From Pandoraea eparura (lineage in GTDB: Bacteria; Pseudomonadota; Gammaproteobacteria; Burkholderiales; Burkholderiaceae): a stretch of 64,000 nt of DNA. Within the stretch, counting starts at the first letter, position 1. Every line of letters begins with the position of its first letter. This document shows, one piece after another, positions 1 to 9,329 of the stretch. The position numbers and the translations under genes are program-made. The stretch is taken from positions 372,001-436,000 of the forward strand of contig NZ_CABPSH010000001.1 in assembly GCF_902459725.1 (NCBI RefSeq), given 5' to 3'. Under the pieces are notes generated by a model. The model was not told the DNA's origin, searched no databases, and saw only the letters and a list, made by a program, of their open reading frames with translations.

Positions 1-2
1 AT

Positions 3-830
3 CTCACCGTCGGTGGCACCGGCAAGACGCCCACCGTCATTGCGCTCGTCGGCGCACTACGCGCGCTCGGCTATACGCCCGGCGTGTTGTCGCGAGGCTA
101 TGGGGCAAGGCTGTCACGTCCGACCGAAGTCAGTCCAACGGCGCGCCCCGACGCGGTCGGCGACGAGCCGCTGCTGATCGCCCGGCGCACGGGCGTACCG
201 GTGTGGGTGTGGCCGTCCCGCGTCGAGGGCGGGCGCGCGCTGCTGGCCGCGCATCCGGCATGCGACGTCATCGTTTGCGACGACGGCCTGCAGCATTACG
301 CGCTGGCGCGCGACGTCGAGATCGCCGTATTCGACCACCGGCTGGGCGGCAACGGCTTCCTGCTGCCCGCCGGGCCGTTGCGCGAGCCGCTGTCGCGCCG
401 ACGCGATGCCAATCTGATCAACGATCCCTACGGCAGAACGCTCCCCGACTGGCCCGACACCTGGCGGCTCACGCTCACGCTCGGCGACGCCTGGTGCGTG
501 AGCCAGCCAACCCTGACGCGGGCGCTAACGCACTTCTCGGGCAAGCGCGTCCTGGCTGCGGCCGGTATCGGCGCGCCCGAACGCTTCTTCGCCGCGCTGC
601 GTGCCGCCGGCCTGCAGATCGCGACGCTGGCCTTGCCCGATCATTACGACTTTGCGACGAATCCGTTCGACGGCGTCGCCGCCGATGCCATCCTGATCAC
701 CGAAAAGGATGCAGTAAAATGCGTCACCTGGTCCGACCCGCGCGTGTGGGCCGTGCCTGCGGAGGCAGCGCTCGATGCGCGCCTCGTATCCCTGGTAGTG
801 GAGAAATTGCGTGGACAACCGACTGTTTGA
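3..830 (+). CDS. lpxK: Tetraacyldisaccharide 4'-kinase LpxK, 5' truncated by window edge
   Basis: LpxK phosphorylates the 4' position of the lipid A disaccharide precursor at the inner membrane, using ATP. The frame is open from base 3, before any usable start, and begins with [10 protein letters not shown], the Walker A-like loop that sits near residue 50-60 in this family. The true N-terminus therefore lies upstream. Downstream, [13 protein letters not shown] and ITEKDAVKC are also LpxK signatures. The stop (828-830) lies inside the next gene, whose GTG start at 811 overlaps it by 20 nt, indicating an operon with the Trm112-like gene and kdsB. That context (lipid A and KDO synthesis) fits the call. 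Confidence 0.95.
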   Translation, partial: LTVGGTGKTPTVIALVGALRALGYTPGVLSRGYGARLSRPTEVSPTARPDAVGDEPLLIARRTGVPVWVWPSRVEGGRALLAAHPACDVIVCDDGLQHYALARDVEIAVFDHRLGGNGFLLPAGPLREPLSRRRDANLINDPYGRTLPDWPDTWRLTLTLGDAWCVSQPTLTRALTHFSGKRVLAAAGIGAPERFFAALRAAGLQIATLALPDHYDFATNPFDGVAADAILITEKDAVKCVTWSDPRVWAVPAEAALDARLVSLVVEKLRGQPTV

Positions 831-1017
831 GATTCTCGTCTGCCCGTTGTGCAAGGGCCCCCTGGAGTACGACAAGAAAGCCCAGGAGCTGATTTGCCAC
901 GCCGACAAGCTCGCTTACCCGATTCGCGACGGCATCCCCGTCATGCTGGCCGATGAGGCGCGTCAGTCCGTCGAAGGCACGCCCGTGCCGCTGAGCGGCG
1001 ACAAGCCGGCATCGTGA
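811..1017 (+). CDS. Trm112-like/UPF0434 small protein (YcaR type)
   Basis: A 68-residue protein starting [20 protein letters not shown]. The CPLCKG knuckle near residues 11-16 and the [14 protein letters not shown] tail are typical of the UPF0434/Trm112-like family. These proteins resemble the Trm112 methyltransferase-activating partner, but their bacterial role is unsettled. Only one CxxC-type pair is present, so zinc binding is uncertain. The gene starts with GTG inside lpxK and its TGA overlaps the GTG of kdsB (GTGA). Translational coupling in an lpxK-ycaR-kdsB operon is therefore likely, as is common in proteobacteria. Confidence 0.9.
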   Translation: MDNRLFEILVCPLCKGPLEYDKKAQELICHADKLAYPIRDGIPVMLADEARQSVEGTPVPLSGDKPAS

Positions 1018-1805
1018 GCGATGCGATGAACACCGTCGACTTTGTTGCCGTGGTGCCGGCGCGCCTTGCCTCGACGCGGCTGCCGAACAAGCCGCTCGCC
1101 GATATCGGCGGCAAGCCGATGGTCGTGCGCGTCGCGGAGCGGGCGCGCGAGTCGGGGGCCAGTCAGGTGGTTGTCGCCACCGACGCGCAGCGCGTGGCCG
1201 ATGCCGTGGCCGCGCATGGCTTCGATGTCGCATTGACGCGAACGGATCATCCAACGGGCACGGATCGTCTGGCCGAGGTGGCCGTCCAGCAAGGCTGGTC
1301 CGACGACACCATCGTCGTCAACGTGCAAGGCGACGAGCCGCTCATCGATCCGCGCCTTGTGCACGCGGTGGCGGCGCATCTGGCCGAACATCCGGAATGC
1401 GCCCTGTCGACGGCGGCGCACCCGATCACCGACAACGCGGAAATCTTCTCGCCGAACGTGGTCAAGGTCGTGCTCGACGCGCACAGCCGCGCGCTCTATT
1501 TCTCGCGCGCGCCCATTCCATGGTCGCGCGATGCGTGGTCCGCCGGGTTGGCTCATCGCGCAACCCTGCCCGCGGCGAGCACCCCCGTCTTTCGACACAT
1601 CGGGCTTTACGCCTATCGCGCCAAATTCCTGCGCACCTATCCGAGCCTGCCGCAGGCCCCGATCGAGACCGCCGAGTCGCTCGAGCAACTGCGTGCGCTC
1701 TGGCATGGCGAACGCATTGCCGTGCTCGTGACCGCCGACGCGCCGCTGCCGGGGGTCGACACGGCGGAAGATCTCGAACGCGTTCGCGCATTGCTGCGAA
1801 GCTAA
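1014..1805 (+). CDS. kdsB: 3-deoxy-manno-octulosonate cytidylyltransferase KdsB
   Basis: KdsB activates KDO with CTP to give CMP-KDO for the inner core of lipopolysaccharide, in the cytoplasm. The N-terminus carries the nucleotidyltransferase signature [32 protein letters not shown] (about residue 102) and RHIGLYAYR are further family motifs. The GTG at 1014 overlaps the preceding stop by 4 nt and gives 263 residues; an in-frame ATG at 1026 gives 259, and both suit the family. It is the last gene of the lpxK operon. A 9-bp stem-loop just past the stop may end the transcript. Confidence 0.95.
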   Translation: MSDAMNTVDFVAVVPARLASTRLPNKPLADIGGKPMVVRVAERARESGASQVVVATDAQRVADAVAAHGFDVALTRTDHPTGTDRLAEVAVQQGWSDDTIVVNVQGDEPLIDPRLVHAVAAHLAEHPECALSTAAHPITDNAEIFSPNVVKVVLDAHSRALYFSRAPIPWSRDAWSAGLAHRATLPAASTPVFRHIGLYAYRAKFLRTYPSLPQAPIETAESLEQLRALWHGERIAVLVTADAPLPGVDTAEDLERVRALLRS

Positions 1806-1833
1806 CGCCCGATCCCGCGCGAATTCGGGCGTT
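1804..1833 (+). terminator. Stem-loop after kdsB, terminator-like without T tract
   Basis: AACGCCCGA at 1804-1812 pairs perfectly with TCGGGCGTT at 1825-1833 around a 12-nt loop. No clear T run follows, so it may be a weak terminator or an RNA 3'-end stabiliser. Confidence 0.4.
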
Positions 1834-2776
<943 letters not shown>

Positions 2777-3082
2777 GCGCGTTATCGTTGCTTCGTCGTC
2801 CCGTTGCCCTAGCTCGGCATTCGCTGTGCCCGAGGACGGGTCGACGTGAGCGACAGTGTTGAAAAAGGCGGCCAGTTCATGCTGGGCCGCCTTTTTTGCC
2901 AGTGGCAGGCGATGCCGTTCGTGAAGCGTCCGTGGTTGCCGAGTCAGATTGTCGCGGCGCAGCAAATTGTCGTGCCGGCGATGACTACAATGGAGTGCCG
3001 AGCGCAGCTTGCGGTCGGCGCGGTCGCCGACGCTGTCGGTGGCAAACCCGCATTCCCCCCGTCCCCAAGGCAGGAGGCTCGC
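2777..3082. other. Intergenic region adk to Mpo1-like gene
   Basis: Contains the adk terminator (2862-2897), a TACAAT -10 candidate at 2986-2991, and the strong Shine-Dalgarno AGGAGG at 3072-3077 for the next gene. The frame is open upstream of 3083 but lacks coding character, so it is treated as non-coding. Confidence 0.5.
2862..2897 (+). terminator. Rho-independent terminator after adk
   Basis: AAAAAGGCGGCC (2862-2873) pairs with GGCCGCCTTTTTT (2885-2897) around an 11-nt loop and ends in six Ts. Confidence 0.85.
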
Positions 3083-3577
3083 ATGAAATCACTGGCGCAA
3101 CAGATGTCGTTCTACCAGCGGTATCACCGCAGTGCCAAGAATCGCCTGACCCATTTCTTCGGCGTTCCCATGATCATCCTGGCAGTGATGCAGGCGCTTT
3201 CCTGGCTGCCGCTCGGCCCGAGCGGCCTGAACGTCGCCCATGTGACCGTGCTGGTGCTGCTCACGTACTACTTCCTGCTCGATGTCCCGCTGGCGCTCGC
3301 CATGACGGCTTTCTTTGCGGTATTGCTGGCTATTACCCAGCACCTGGCGACGTTGTCATGGCCGTGGGCGCTGGGCGTCTTCGGCGTGCTGTTCGTCGGC
3401 GGCTGGATCATCCAATTGATCGGTCACCATTTCGAAGGACGCAAGCCCGCGCTGCTCGACAACCTCTTCCAGCTCTTTATCGCCCCGATGTTCCTGATGG
3501 CGGAGGTGTTCTTTCACTTCGGCTACAAACCCGGGCTGCAGCGGCGAGTTCAGGAATTGGCGGCGCAGTCGGCGTGA
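3083..3577 (+). CDS. Mpo1-like (DUF962/YGL010w) membrane protein
   Basis: A 164-residue protein starting MKSLAQQMSFYQRYHRS. It carries the DUF962/Mpo1-like signature: SAKNRLTHFFGVP (residues 17-30), a central hydrophobic core, and QLIGHHFEGRKPALLDN plus FIAPMFLMAEVFF near the C-terminus. Four or so membrane segments are visible. In yeast, Mpo1 is an iron-dependent dioxygenase in phytosphingosine alpha-oxidation; the bacterial homologues have no established role, though the conserved histidines are present. The ATG at 3083 is chosen for its AGGAGG at 3072-3077. It seems to be a single gene, convergent with the SirB1-like gene. Confidence 0.8.
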   Translation: MKSLAQQMSFYQRYHRSAKNRLTHFFGVPMIILAVMQALSWLPLGPSGLNVAHVTVLVLLTYYFLLDVPLALAMTAFFAVLLAITQHLATLSWPWALGVFGVLFVGGWIIQLIGHHFEGRKPALLDNLFQLFIAPMFLMAEVFFHFGYKPGLQRRVQELAAQSA

Positions 3578-3616
3578 TCGCGCACGGCTTCCGAAGAACG
3601 ACGCGCGACATCGCAA

Positions 3617-3637
3617 CGCCAGCCGAATTGGCTGGCG
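3617..3637. terminator. Hairpin between convergent genes
   Basis: CGCCAGCC (3617-3624) and GGCTGGCG (3630-3637) form a perfect 8-bp stem with a GAATT loop, placed between two convergent genes. The T run is weak on both strands. Confidence 0.5.
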
Positions 3638-3677
3638 CTGCGCATTCAAGACATTGAAAAACGAGCGGGACCGGCCG

Positions 3678-4544
3678 TTATCCGTGACTGCCTGGGCGAC
3701 GGCTCAGATCGTCGAGGATCTGACGAATCGCGTTGGCGTCTTCCGCGTCGGGACGCGCCCCCAGATAACCCTCCAGATCGTCCTGCGCCGGACGCACCAG
3801 TCCTAGACGTGCATACGCCAACCCGCGATCTCGTTTTTCGACCGGTTGGTCGGGCAAGACGAGCACCATGCGCTCCTGCACGGACAGCACCCGCTCCCAT
3901 CGCTCGCTTTGCGTGTAGATCGCTCGCAGATTGCGCAGCATCCGGGCCAGGATTTCGCGCGGCGTCGCCGGCTCCAGGAAGGGGTGCAGCAACGCCCACA
4001 GCGCCAGCTCCTGAATTGGCTCGGCACTCTCGTCGCGGTAGTGCTTCAAATACGGCTCGACCATTTCCAGCAGTCGCTGCGGCGAGAGCGAATTGCCCGA
4101 GATCGGGTCGATGACCACATCGCCGGCCGGCACGGCAAGCCGTAGCAGGAAATGCCCCGGGAACGACAGGCCGCGCAGCGGCAGGCCGATCTGGTTGCCG
4201 ATTTCCATGCACAGCACAGCCAGCGAAATCGGAATACCGCGACGCCGGTCGAGCACCACATGCAGGTGACTGTTGTCCGGGTCGTAGTAATCGTTCTGGT
4301 TGACCGAGAACCCAAGTTCGCGGAAGAAGAAGTGATCGAGCAGTTGCAGCTTCTGCAGCGGCCCGGCATCGGGCGGCAGGCGCTTGGCCAGACGCGCGGC
4401 AAGCGCGTCGATCCGGGTCAGCGTGTCCTGCACGTCGAGATCGGGATAGACATCCTGCGCGATGGCGATGGCCGCTTCGGTCAGCGGCAAACCATCGTCG
4501 GATGCGACCAGCGCTGCAAAGTACTCGAGAAATCGATTCGCCAT
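3678..4544 (-). CDS. SirB1-family protein (transglutaminase-like fold plus TPR region)
   Basis: A 288-residue protein starting MANRFLEYFAALVASDDG. Residues about 70-190 match the SirB1/transglutaminase-like N domain (FFFRELGFSVNQNDYYDP, RRGIPISLAVLCMEIG, GLSFPGHFLLRL). The C-terminal third (LVLPDQPVEKRDRGLAYARLG) looks like a short TPR. Family members are cytoplasmic and of unknown biochemical role. The cysteine of LCMEI and histidine of GHF are in the places expected for the transglutaminase-like core. It lies 49 nt downstream of murJ on the same strand, possibly co-transcribed. The ATG at 4544 is preferred over longer forms that run into murJ. Confidence 0.85.
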   Translation of the reverse strand: MANRFLEYFAALVASDDGLPLTEAAIAIAQDVYPDLDVQDTLTRIDALAARLAKRLPPDAGPLQKLQLLDHFFFRELGFSVNQNDYYDPDNSHLHVVLDRRRGIPISLAVLCMEIGNQIGLPLRGLSFPGHFLLRLAVPAGDVVIDPISGNSLSPQRLLEMVEPYLKHYRDESAEPIQELALWALLHPFLEPATPREILARMLRNLRAIYTQSERWERVLSVQERMVLVLPDQPVEKRDRGLAYARLGLVRPAQDDLEGYLGARPDAEDANAIRQILDDLSRRPGSHG

Positions 4545-4593
4545 GCGCGATCCGTGAAGTCTGCCGTGGCGGTGGCGGCCCGCGAGCGAATCG

Positions 4594-6144
4594 CTAGCGG
4601 GTGCGGCGACGGAAGAACGAGAAGTTGAAACCCATGAGGAATAATGCCCCGAAATACACCACGGCGCATAGCACCAGACTGGCGCCAAGCAGCGCAATGC
4701 GCGAGAGCGGGCGCGCGCTCATCGCCACCCAGTCGAAACTTTGGGTGAACCACAACAACAAGCCCGCCAGAATCAGACACGCGGCCAGCAATTGCACGAA
4801 GAACAGACGCCATCCGGGCGCCGGCCGATAGATGCCGCGCTGGTACAGCCCCGCGAACAGCAGCGCCGCGTTCATGCACGCACCCACGCCGATCGACAGC
4901 GACAGCCCCGCGTGGGCGAACCAGCGCACGAAGAGCAGGTTGGAGAGCTGCGTCGCCACAAGCACCACGACGGCGATCTTCACCGGCGTCTTGATGTCTT
5001 GCTTGGCATAGAAGCCCGGCGCCAGAATCTTGATGAGAATCAGGCCAACCAACCCGACGCCGTAGGCCGTCAGCGCATGCGCGGTCATCGCGACGTCGGT
5101 CGCGTCGAATCGCCCATATTGATAGAGCGTTGCGGTCAGCGGCTCGGCGTAGACGAACAGCGCGACGGCACTCGGCATCGCCAGCAGGAACGTCAGGCGC
5201 AGGCCCCAGTCCAGCAGGGCGGAATATTCGGTGGCGTCGCCGTCGGCGTGAGCGCGCGAGAGACTCGGCAGCAGAATGGTGCCCAGCGCCACGCCGAGCA
5301 ACGCCGTCGGGAACTCCATCAGCCGGTCGGCATACGCCAGCCACGACACACTGCCCTGCGCGAGGCGCGACGCGATGTTCGTGTTGATGATGAGGCTCAC
5401 CTGCGCCACCGACACGGCCAGCGTGGCGGGCACCATCTTCGCCAGCACCCGCTTCACCCCCTTGTTGCGCAGCGCCGCCGCGATATTGATCGTGATGCGC
5501 GGCAACATGCCGATGCGCGCGAGCGCCGGGAGCTGGATGAGCAATTGCAGCACACCGCCGACGATCACCGCGAAGGCCAGCGCGTAGACCGGTTTCGCCA
5601 AGTGCGGCGCGACCCACAGTGCAGCGACGATCGAACACAGATTGAGCAGCACGGGCGCGAACGCCGGCATCGAGAACTGTCGCCAGGTGTTGAGCACCCC
5701 GGCGGCGAGCGTCGTGATCGAGATGAGCGTGATGTACGGGAACATCACACGGGTCATGAAGACGGCCGAGTCGAACGTGCCGTTCTCGCGCGAGAGCCCC
5801 GTCGCCACGGCGTAGACGACCCCGGACGCGCCGAGCACCCCAGCAATCGTGATGGCCAACAATCCCCAGAACAGGACGGTGGTCACGGAATCGACGAGGG
5901 TTTTCGTCTCCTCATGACTGCGCTGCGACTTGAATTCGGCCAGAATCGGCACGAATGCCTGCGAAAACGCGCCTTCGGCGGACAGACGGCGCAGCAGGTT
6001 GGGAATGCGGAACGCGACGTTGTACGCGTCGGTCATGGGACCGGCACCGAACATGCGCGCGATAAGGATTTCACGGACCAGACCGGTGATGCGCGAGAGC
6101 ATCGTGAAACCGCTGACCGTAGCGAGAGCTTTGAGCAAATTCAT
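4594..6144 (-). CDS. murJ: Lipid II flippase MurJ (MviN)
   Basis: MurJ moves lipid II across the inner membrane for peptidoglycan synthesis. The 516-residue protein starts [19 protein letters not shown] and continues [15 protein letters not shown], the conserved start of the MurJ/MviN family. Some 13-14 hydrophobic segments run to the C-terminus. [15 protein letters not shown] and [17 protein letters not shown] are family motifs. Longer reading frames upstream of 6144 run over the promoter region and are rejected. A TATAAT lies only 9 nt upstream of the ATG, so the transcript may be nearly leaderless. It is divergent from rpsT, an arrangement common in beta-proteobacteria. Confidence 0.96.
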   Translation of the reverse strand: MNLLKALATVSGFTMLSRITGLVREILIARMFGAGPMTDAYNVAFRIPNLLRRLSAEGAFSQAFVPILAEFKSQRSHEETKTLVDSVTTVLFWGLLAITIAGVLGASGVVYAVATGLSRENGTFDSAVFMTRVMFPYITLISITTLAAGVLNTWRQFSMPAFAPVLLNLCSIVAALWVAPHLAKPVYALAFAVIVGGVLQLLIQLPALARIGMLPRITINIAAALRNKGVKRVLAKMVPATLAVSVAQVSLIINTNIASRLAQGSVSWLAYADRLMEFPTALLGVALGTILLPSLSRAHADGDATEYSALLDWGLRLTFLLAMPSAVALFVYAEPLTATLYQYGRFDATDVAMTAHALTAYGVGLVGLILIKILAPGFYAKQDIKTPVKIAVVVLVATQLSNLLFVRWFAHAGLSLSIGVGACMNAALLFAGLYQRGIYRPAPGWRLFFVQLLAACLILAGLLLWFTQSFDWVAMSARPLSRIALLGASLVLCAVVYFGALFLMGFNFSFFRRRTR

Positions 6145-6153
6145 GTTGCGCGT

Positions 6154-6159
6154 ATTATA
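6154..6159 (-). promoter_or_regulatory. -10 box of murJ, 9 nt before ATG
   Basis: Perfect TATAAT on the minus strand, ending 9 nt before the murJ start codon, which predicts a leader of only a few nucleotides. The -35 is weak. Confidence 0.5.
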
Positions 6160-6182
6160 CGCACAGCCTTGCAGCAAAGAAG

Positions 6183-6212
6183 TTGCAATTTCCATTGGCG
6201 TTCGGCTATAAT
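6183..6212 (+). promoter_or_regulatory. Sigma-70-type promoter of rpsT
   Basis: TTGCAA (6183-6188) and TATAAT (6207-6212) are separated by 18 bp, about 110 bp upstream of rpsT. This is the best sigma-70 match I see in the window and fits a strongly expressed ribosomal gene. Confidence 0.7.
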
Positions 6213-6323
6213 CGACGGTTTCGAAGTCAATGGATTGCTTCCTGGCCACCGTGTCTCCCAGGGAGCCGAGCCAAACTGCATAGAAGCCGCATCAGGCGGA
6301 GCAATTCAAGGAATTCACCGAAC

Positions 6324-6596
6324 ATGGCAAATACCGCACAAGCACGCAAGCGCGCGCGTCAAACCGTTAAGATCAACGCCCACAACTCGGCACTGCGCTC
6401 GCGTCTGCGCACGGCAGTCAAGGCCGTTCGCAAGGCCATCGCCGCTGGCGACCAAGCGGCCGCCAAGGAAGTGCTGCGCACGTCGGCCAAGACGATCGAC
6501 ATCATTGCCGACAAGAAGATCGTTCACAAGAACACCGCGGCTCGCCAAAAGAGCCGCCTGTCGGCCGCCATCAAGGCGATGTCGGCAGCTGCCTAA
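6324..6596 (+). CDS. rpsT: Small ribosomal subunit protein bS20
   Basis: A 90-residue, lysine/arginine/alanine-rich protein starting [20 protein letters not shown], matching bS20 throughout ([33 protein letters not shown]). It binds 16S rRNA early in 30S assembly. AAGGA lies about 11 nt upstream of the ATG. The gene has its own promoter and a classic terminator, so it is monocistronic and divergent from murJ. Confidence 0.98.
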   Translation: MANTAQARKRARQTVKINAHNSALRSRLRTAVKAVRKAIAAGDQAAAKEVLRTSAKTIDIIADKKIVHKNTAARQKSRLSAAIKAMSAAA

Positions 6597-6656
6597 CAGC
6601 GCAAGCTGTCAAGCAGACGCCATTGCTTGCCGGTTCCGACTCCGGTCGGAACACAA

Positions 6657-6688
6657 GAAAAGCCCGCTTTATGCGGGCTTTTTCTTTT
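6657..6688 (+). terminator. Rho-independent terminator after rpsT
   Basis: AGCCCGC (6661-6667) and GCGGGCT (6673-6679) form a 7-bp GC stem with a TTTAT loop, followed by TTTTTCTTTT and preceded by an A run. Confidence 0.9.
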
Positions 6689-6734
6689 CCATGCCATGCA
6701 ACGTCGATCCACGCCCACGCGACGCGAGCGCAAG

Positions 6735-6890
6735 TCACTGCGGCATTGCGGCGCGGCGAGAAACATTGGGAACGAAGACGCTGACGGCGACGAGAACAGC
6801 AAAGAGAATCATGAGAACCACGACGACAGTCGCCACGAAACGGCCAACGACAGGGAGATCGACGGTGAGTCGGGGCCAAAGGCCCGGCAC
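6735..6890 (-). CDS. Possible small membrane protein, 51 residues
   Basis: A minus-strand frame from a GTG at 6890 to a TGA at 6735. The predicted start is VPGLWPRLTVDLPVVGRF. It is followed by a very hydrophobic, single-pass stretch at about residues 21-44 (valine, leucine and phenylalanine rich, including VVVVLMILFAVLVAV), and a short basic tail SRRAAMPQ. No known family is recognised. The frame does not overlap any confident gene and lies just downstream of the DUF3579 gene on the same strand, with which it might be co-transcribed. The Shine-Dalgarno is weak. The hydrophobic run in the 326-bp gap is the only reason to suspect a gene. Confidence 0.35.
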   Translation of the reverse strand: MPGLWPRLTVDLPVVGRFVATVVVVLMILFAVLVAVSVFVPNVSRRAAMPQ

Positions 6891-6922
6891 TCACGTCTGG
6901 CCGGAAAACGGCCATGGGGGAA

Positions 6923-7237
6923 TTACTTGACGTCGGGAACGAAGCAGGCTTCGGTCAGTTGCAAGTCGTTGTCACGGGCGAAGTTCATCACGAAATCGAA
7001 CGCCATCGGCTCGATGTCGCGCAACCGCTCGTCAACGACGACACACTTGACGTCGCCCACCATGATCGGACGCACATAGGGGGAGTACTGCATGTATGCG
7101 TTCGGGCCGGTATCGCTCCGGCCACAGAACGACACGGCGCCGCACAGACGCTCCGCCCAGTCACTCGGACGGAACTTCCTGCCACCCCGGGTGAGCCCCT
7201 GGATGAAATACTCGCGCGCGGGAACCTGGTCGGTCAT
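6923..7237 (-). CDS. DUF3579 domain protein
   Basis: A 104-residue cytoplasmic protein starting MTDQVPAREYFIQGLTRGGR. It matches the DUF3579 family of beta-proteobacteria (RKFRPSDWAERLCG, YSPYVRPIMVGDVKCVVVD, PMAFDFVMNFARDNDLQL). Function is unknown. The ATG at 7237 is preferred over the TTG at 7246 because AGGTGA lies about 9 nt upstream of it. It is divergent from argF across a 351-bp gap that contains an AT-rich promoter region. Confidence 0.85.
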   Translation of the reverse strand: MTDQVPAREYFIQGLTRGGRKFRPSDWAERLCGAVSFCGRSDTGPNAYMQYSPYVRPIMVGDVKCVVVDERLRDIEPMAFDFVMNFARDNDLQLTEACFVPDVK

Positions 7238-7300
7238 ATCGCTCAATCACCTCAAAAAACACCTGGACAGCCATACGCGGGTAGCGTCGCTGACAGAGCC

Positions 7301-7323
7301 AGTATTATATCTTATATAAGACT
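7301..7323 (-). promoter_or_regulatory. AT-rich palindromic promoter region of the DUF3579 gene
   Basis: TATAAT on the minus strand (7309-7304) lies about 66 nt upstream of the DUF3579 start. It adjoins the perfect palindrome CTTATATAAG (7311-7320), all flanked by AGT...ACT. It is an AT island in GC-rich DNA. The -35 is unclear; the palindrome could be an operator. Confidence 0.4.
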
Positions 7324-7444
7324 CAAACCTGTCCCCCACCCACGCTGCCGGTGTTTTTTTCGGTCTTGCCAGCCGTTTTTGGCTGTGCAGCATCGCGCTC
7401 GATCATACGCTTTTCGTGTGACGGCAAAACGATTTGGTAGACTA

Positions 7445-7510
7445 GGGCCTGTTCCCCTGATGCCAGCAACCGGTAGAACACCTTCATGCGCCTGACCGGG
7501 GGACAGGCCT
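7445..7510 (+). other. Long imperfect hairpin in the argF leader
   Basis: GGGCCTGTTCCCC (7445-7457) pairs with GGGGGACAGGCCT (7498-7510): 13 bp including two wobbles, enclosing a 40-nt apical region with a smaller GGT-AGAAC-ACC hairpin. It lies 79 nt upstream of the argF ATG, just after a TAGACT -10 candidate (7438-7443). I do not recognise a known riboswitch. Confidence 0.45.
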
Positions 7511-7588
7511 CAAGGCTTGTTCGTCGTGCCGCAAGCGTGCAAGTTCCCTTGGAATTGCCGCGCTATCGGCCTCCAGCAGAACATCCAA

Positions 7589-8515
7589 ATGACCACCGCC
7601 AAACCCATCAAGCATTACCTTCAGTTTTCGGATTTGACGCTCGACGAGTACGACTACGTGCTCGAGCGCACCCGCATCCTCAAGAAGAAATTCAAGAACT
7701 ACGAGACCTACCATCCGCTGCACGACCGCACGCTGGCGATGATTTTCGAGAAAAGCTCGACACGCACGCGACTGTCGTTCGAAGCCGGCATTCACCAGTT
7801 GGGCGGCCATGCTGTGTTCCTGAACACGCGCGACACGCAACTCGGCCGCGGCGAGCCCATCGAAGACGCGGCCCAGGTGATCTCGCGCATGACCGACATC
7901 ATTATGATCCGCACGTTCGGCCAGGAGATCATCGAGCGCTTCGCGCAACATTCACGCGTGCCGGTGATCAATGGGCTGACCAACGAATATCACCCGTGCC
8001 AGGTGATGGCGGACATTTTCACGTACTACGAGCATCGTGGCCCGATCAAGGGCAAGACCGTAACGTGGATCGGCGACGCGAACAACATGTCGTACACGTG
8101 GATTCAAGCCGCCGAGATCTTCGGCTTCCAGTTCAACATCTCCACGCCGCCGGGCTACCGGCTCGATCAGGCGATGGTGGCCGAGTCGAGCCGTCCGTTC
8201 GTGCGAGAGTTCGACGACCCGCGCGAGGCCTGCGAAGGCGCGGATCTCGTGTCGACCGACGTCTGGACGAGCATGGGTTACGAAGCGGAGAACGAGGCGC
8301 GTAAAGCGGCCTTCGCCCAGTGGTGCGTGAACGCCGACCTTATGCAACGCGCCAAACCCGACGCCCTGTTCATGCACTGCCTGCCCGCGCACCGTGGCGA
8401 GGAAGTGTCGGCCGACGTGATCGACGGGGCGCAAAGCGTTGTCTGGGACGAAGCCGAGAACCGTCTGCACGTGCAGAAGGCGCTCATGGAGTACCTGATG
8501 CTGGGTCGCGTGTAA
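7589..8515 (+). CDS. argF: Ornithine carbamoyltransferase, anabolic
   Basis: Converts ornithine and carbamoyl phosphate to citrulline in arginine synthesis. The 308-residue protein starts MTTAKPIKHYLQFSDLTLDE. It has the carbamoyl-phosphate loop KSSTRTRLSFE (about residue 55), FGQEIIERFA, HPCQ (about 135), and the ornithine-site HCLPAHRGEE (about 265). The ATG at 7589 is chosen by alignment to the family; the longer frame from 7517 has no family support. The start has only a poor Shine-Dalgarno. It is a single gene with a long structured leader and its own terminator. Confidence 0.96.
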   Translation: MTTAKPIKHYLQFSDLTLDEYDYVLERTRILKKKFKNYETYHPLHDRTLAMIFEKSSTRTRLSFEAGIHQLGGHAVFLNTRDTQLGRGEPIEDAAQVISRMTDIIMIRTFGQEIIERFAQHSRVPVINGLTNEYHPCQVMADIFTYYEHRGPIKGKTVTWIGDANNMSYTWIQAAEIFGFQFNISTPPGYRLDQAMVAESSRPFVREFDDPREACEGADLVSTDVWTSMGYEAENEARKAAFAQWCVNADLMQRAKPDALFMHCLPAHRGEEVSADVIDGAQSVVWDEAENRLHVQKALMEYLMLGRV

Positions 8516-8533
8516 CGCGGCACAGATCACACC

Positions 8534-8565
8534 ACGCCCGGACCGGCACAACGCCGTCCGGGCGT
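8534..8565 (+). terminator. Terminator after argF
   Basis: ACGCCCGGAC (8534-8543) pairs perfectly with GTCCGGGCGT (8556-8565). A loose T/C-rich tract follows rather than a clean T run. Confidence 0.65.
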
Positions 8566-8786
8566 TATCGCCCCCTTTTCCTCCCCCCTTATCGCGGCCG
8601 ATCTGCTGGCGCCGCCCTACTCCGCCACCGTGTACCTCGCCGCCGCTTCCCCCACCGCGAGTCGCGTTCCGCTATCATCGCTGACGCGCAGGCGTCCCTC
8701 GTAGACGCGCGCTTCATCGCCGCACGCCGCAGTTCGTACCCTCCGTCAGAACATTTCGCAATTTGCACCACGACGGGGCAAATTTG

Positions 8787-8801
8787 TTGTGCATTGCACA
8801 A
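8787..8801. promoter_or_regulatory. 15-bp palindrome upstream of ppnP, operator candidate
   Basis: TTGTGCA-T-TGCACAA is a perfect 7+1+7 inverted repeat, 117 bp upstream of ppnP and flanked by further GCAAATTTG-like sequence. The symmetry suggests a dimeric repressor site; the factor is unknown. Confidence 0.4.
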
Positions 8802-8917
8802 ATGGCAAACGGGTGGACGTTCGAAACGTGCTAGCATGATTTCACGCTTGCCCCGTCGGGACAGGCCTATCGACCCATCATCGCGACTTTCCATCGCATT
8901 CGACTCCGCATTCGGTC

Positions 8918-9241
8918 ATGACGCAAAACGCAACGCAGTTCGACAACGTTTCCGTAATCAAGCGCGCCAACACCTATTTCGACGGCAAGTGCGTTTCGCA
9001 CACCGTGCTGTTCCCGGACGGCACCCGCAAGACGCTGGGCGTGATCTTCCCGGCCACGCTCCAGTTCGGCACCGATGCCCCCGAAATCATGGAAGTCACG
9101 GGCGGCCGCTGCCGCATCCGTCTGGCCGGCGAGGCCGAGTGGCAGGAATACGCCGCCGGTCAGCAGTTCTCCGTACCAGGCAACAGCAAGTTCGATATCG
9201 AGGTCGTGGAGACGCTCGATTACGTCTGCCATTACGGCTAA
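8918..9241 (+). CDS. ppnP: Pyrimidine/purine nucleoside phosphorylase PpnP
   Basis: A 107-residue cupin-like protein starting [20 protein letters not shown], typical of the PpnP (formerly UPF0345/DUF1255) family. Motifs include [22 protein letters not shown] and the C-terminal [20 protein letters not shown]. Family members cleave nucleosides with phosphate to give free bases and ribose-1-phosphate. It is cytoplasmic and full length. It stands alone, followed 88 nt later by the patatin gene on the same strand. Confidence 0.93.
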   Translation: MTQNATQFDNVSVIKRANTYFDGKCVSHTVLFPDGTRKTLGVIFPATLQFGTDAPEIMEVTGGRCRIRLAGEAEWQEYAAGQQFSVPGNSKFDIEVVETLDYVCHYG

Positions 9242-9329
9242 CCGACCAGCCCAGCATTGCGACGGCGTGGGATCTCCCGCGCCATCGCCCTCTCGGCCGG
9301 TTCAGCGCGGCCCGGCGCCGCTACCCACT

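Larger units (their letters stand above)
8516..8917. other. Intergenic region argF-ppnP
   Basis: No convincing gene. It holds the argF terminator (8534-8565), an odd palindrome (8787-8801), several TTTGC/GCAAA half-sites around 8755-8815, and a TAGCAT -10 candidate near 8832. The promoter and operator of ppnP are probably here. Confidence 0.45.

Noticed and set aside
4741-6930. A 729-codon plus-strand frame across murJ and rpsT
   Set aside because: Opposite and overlapping confident genes, very rich in Arg/His/Gln, with no domain.
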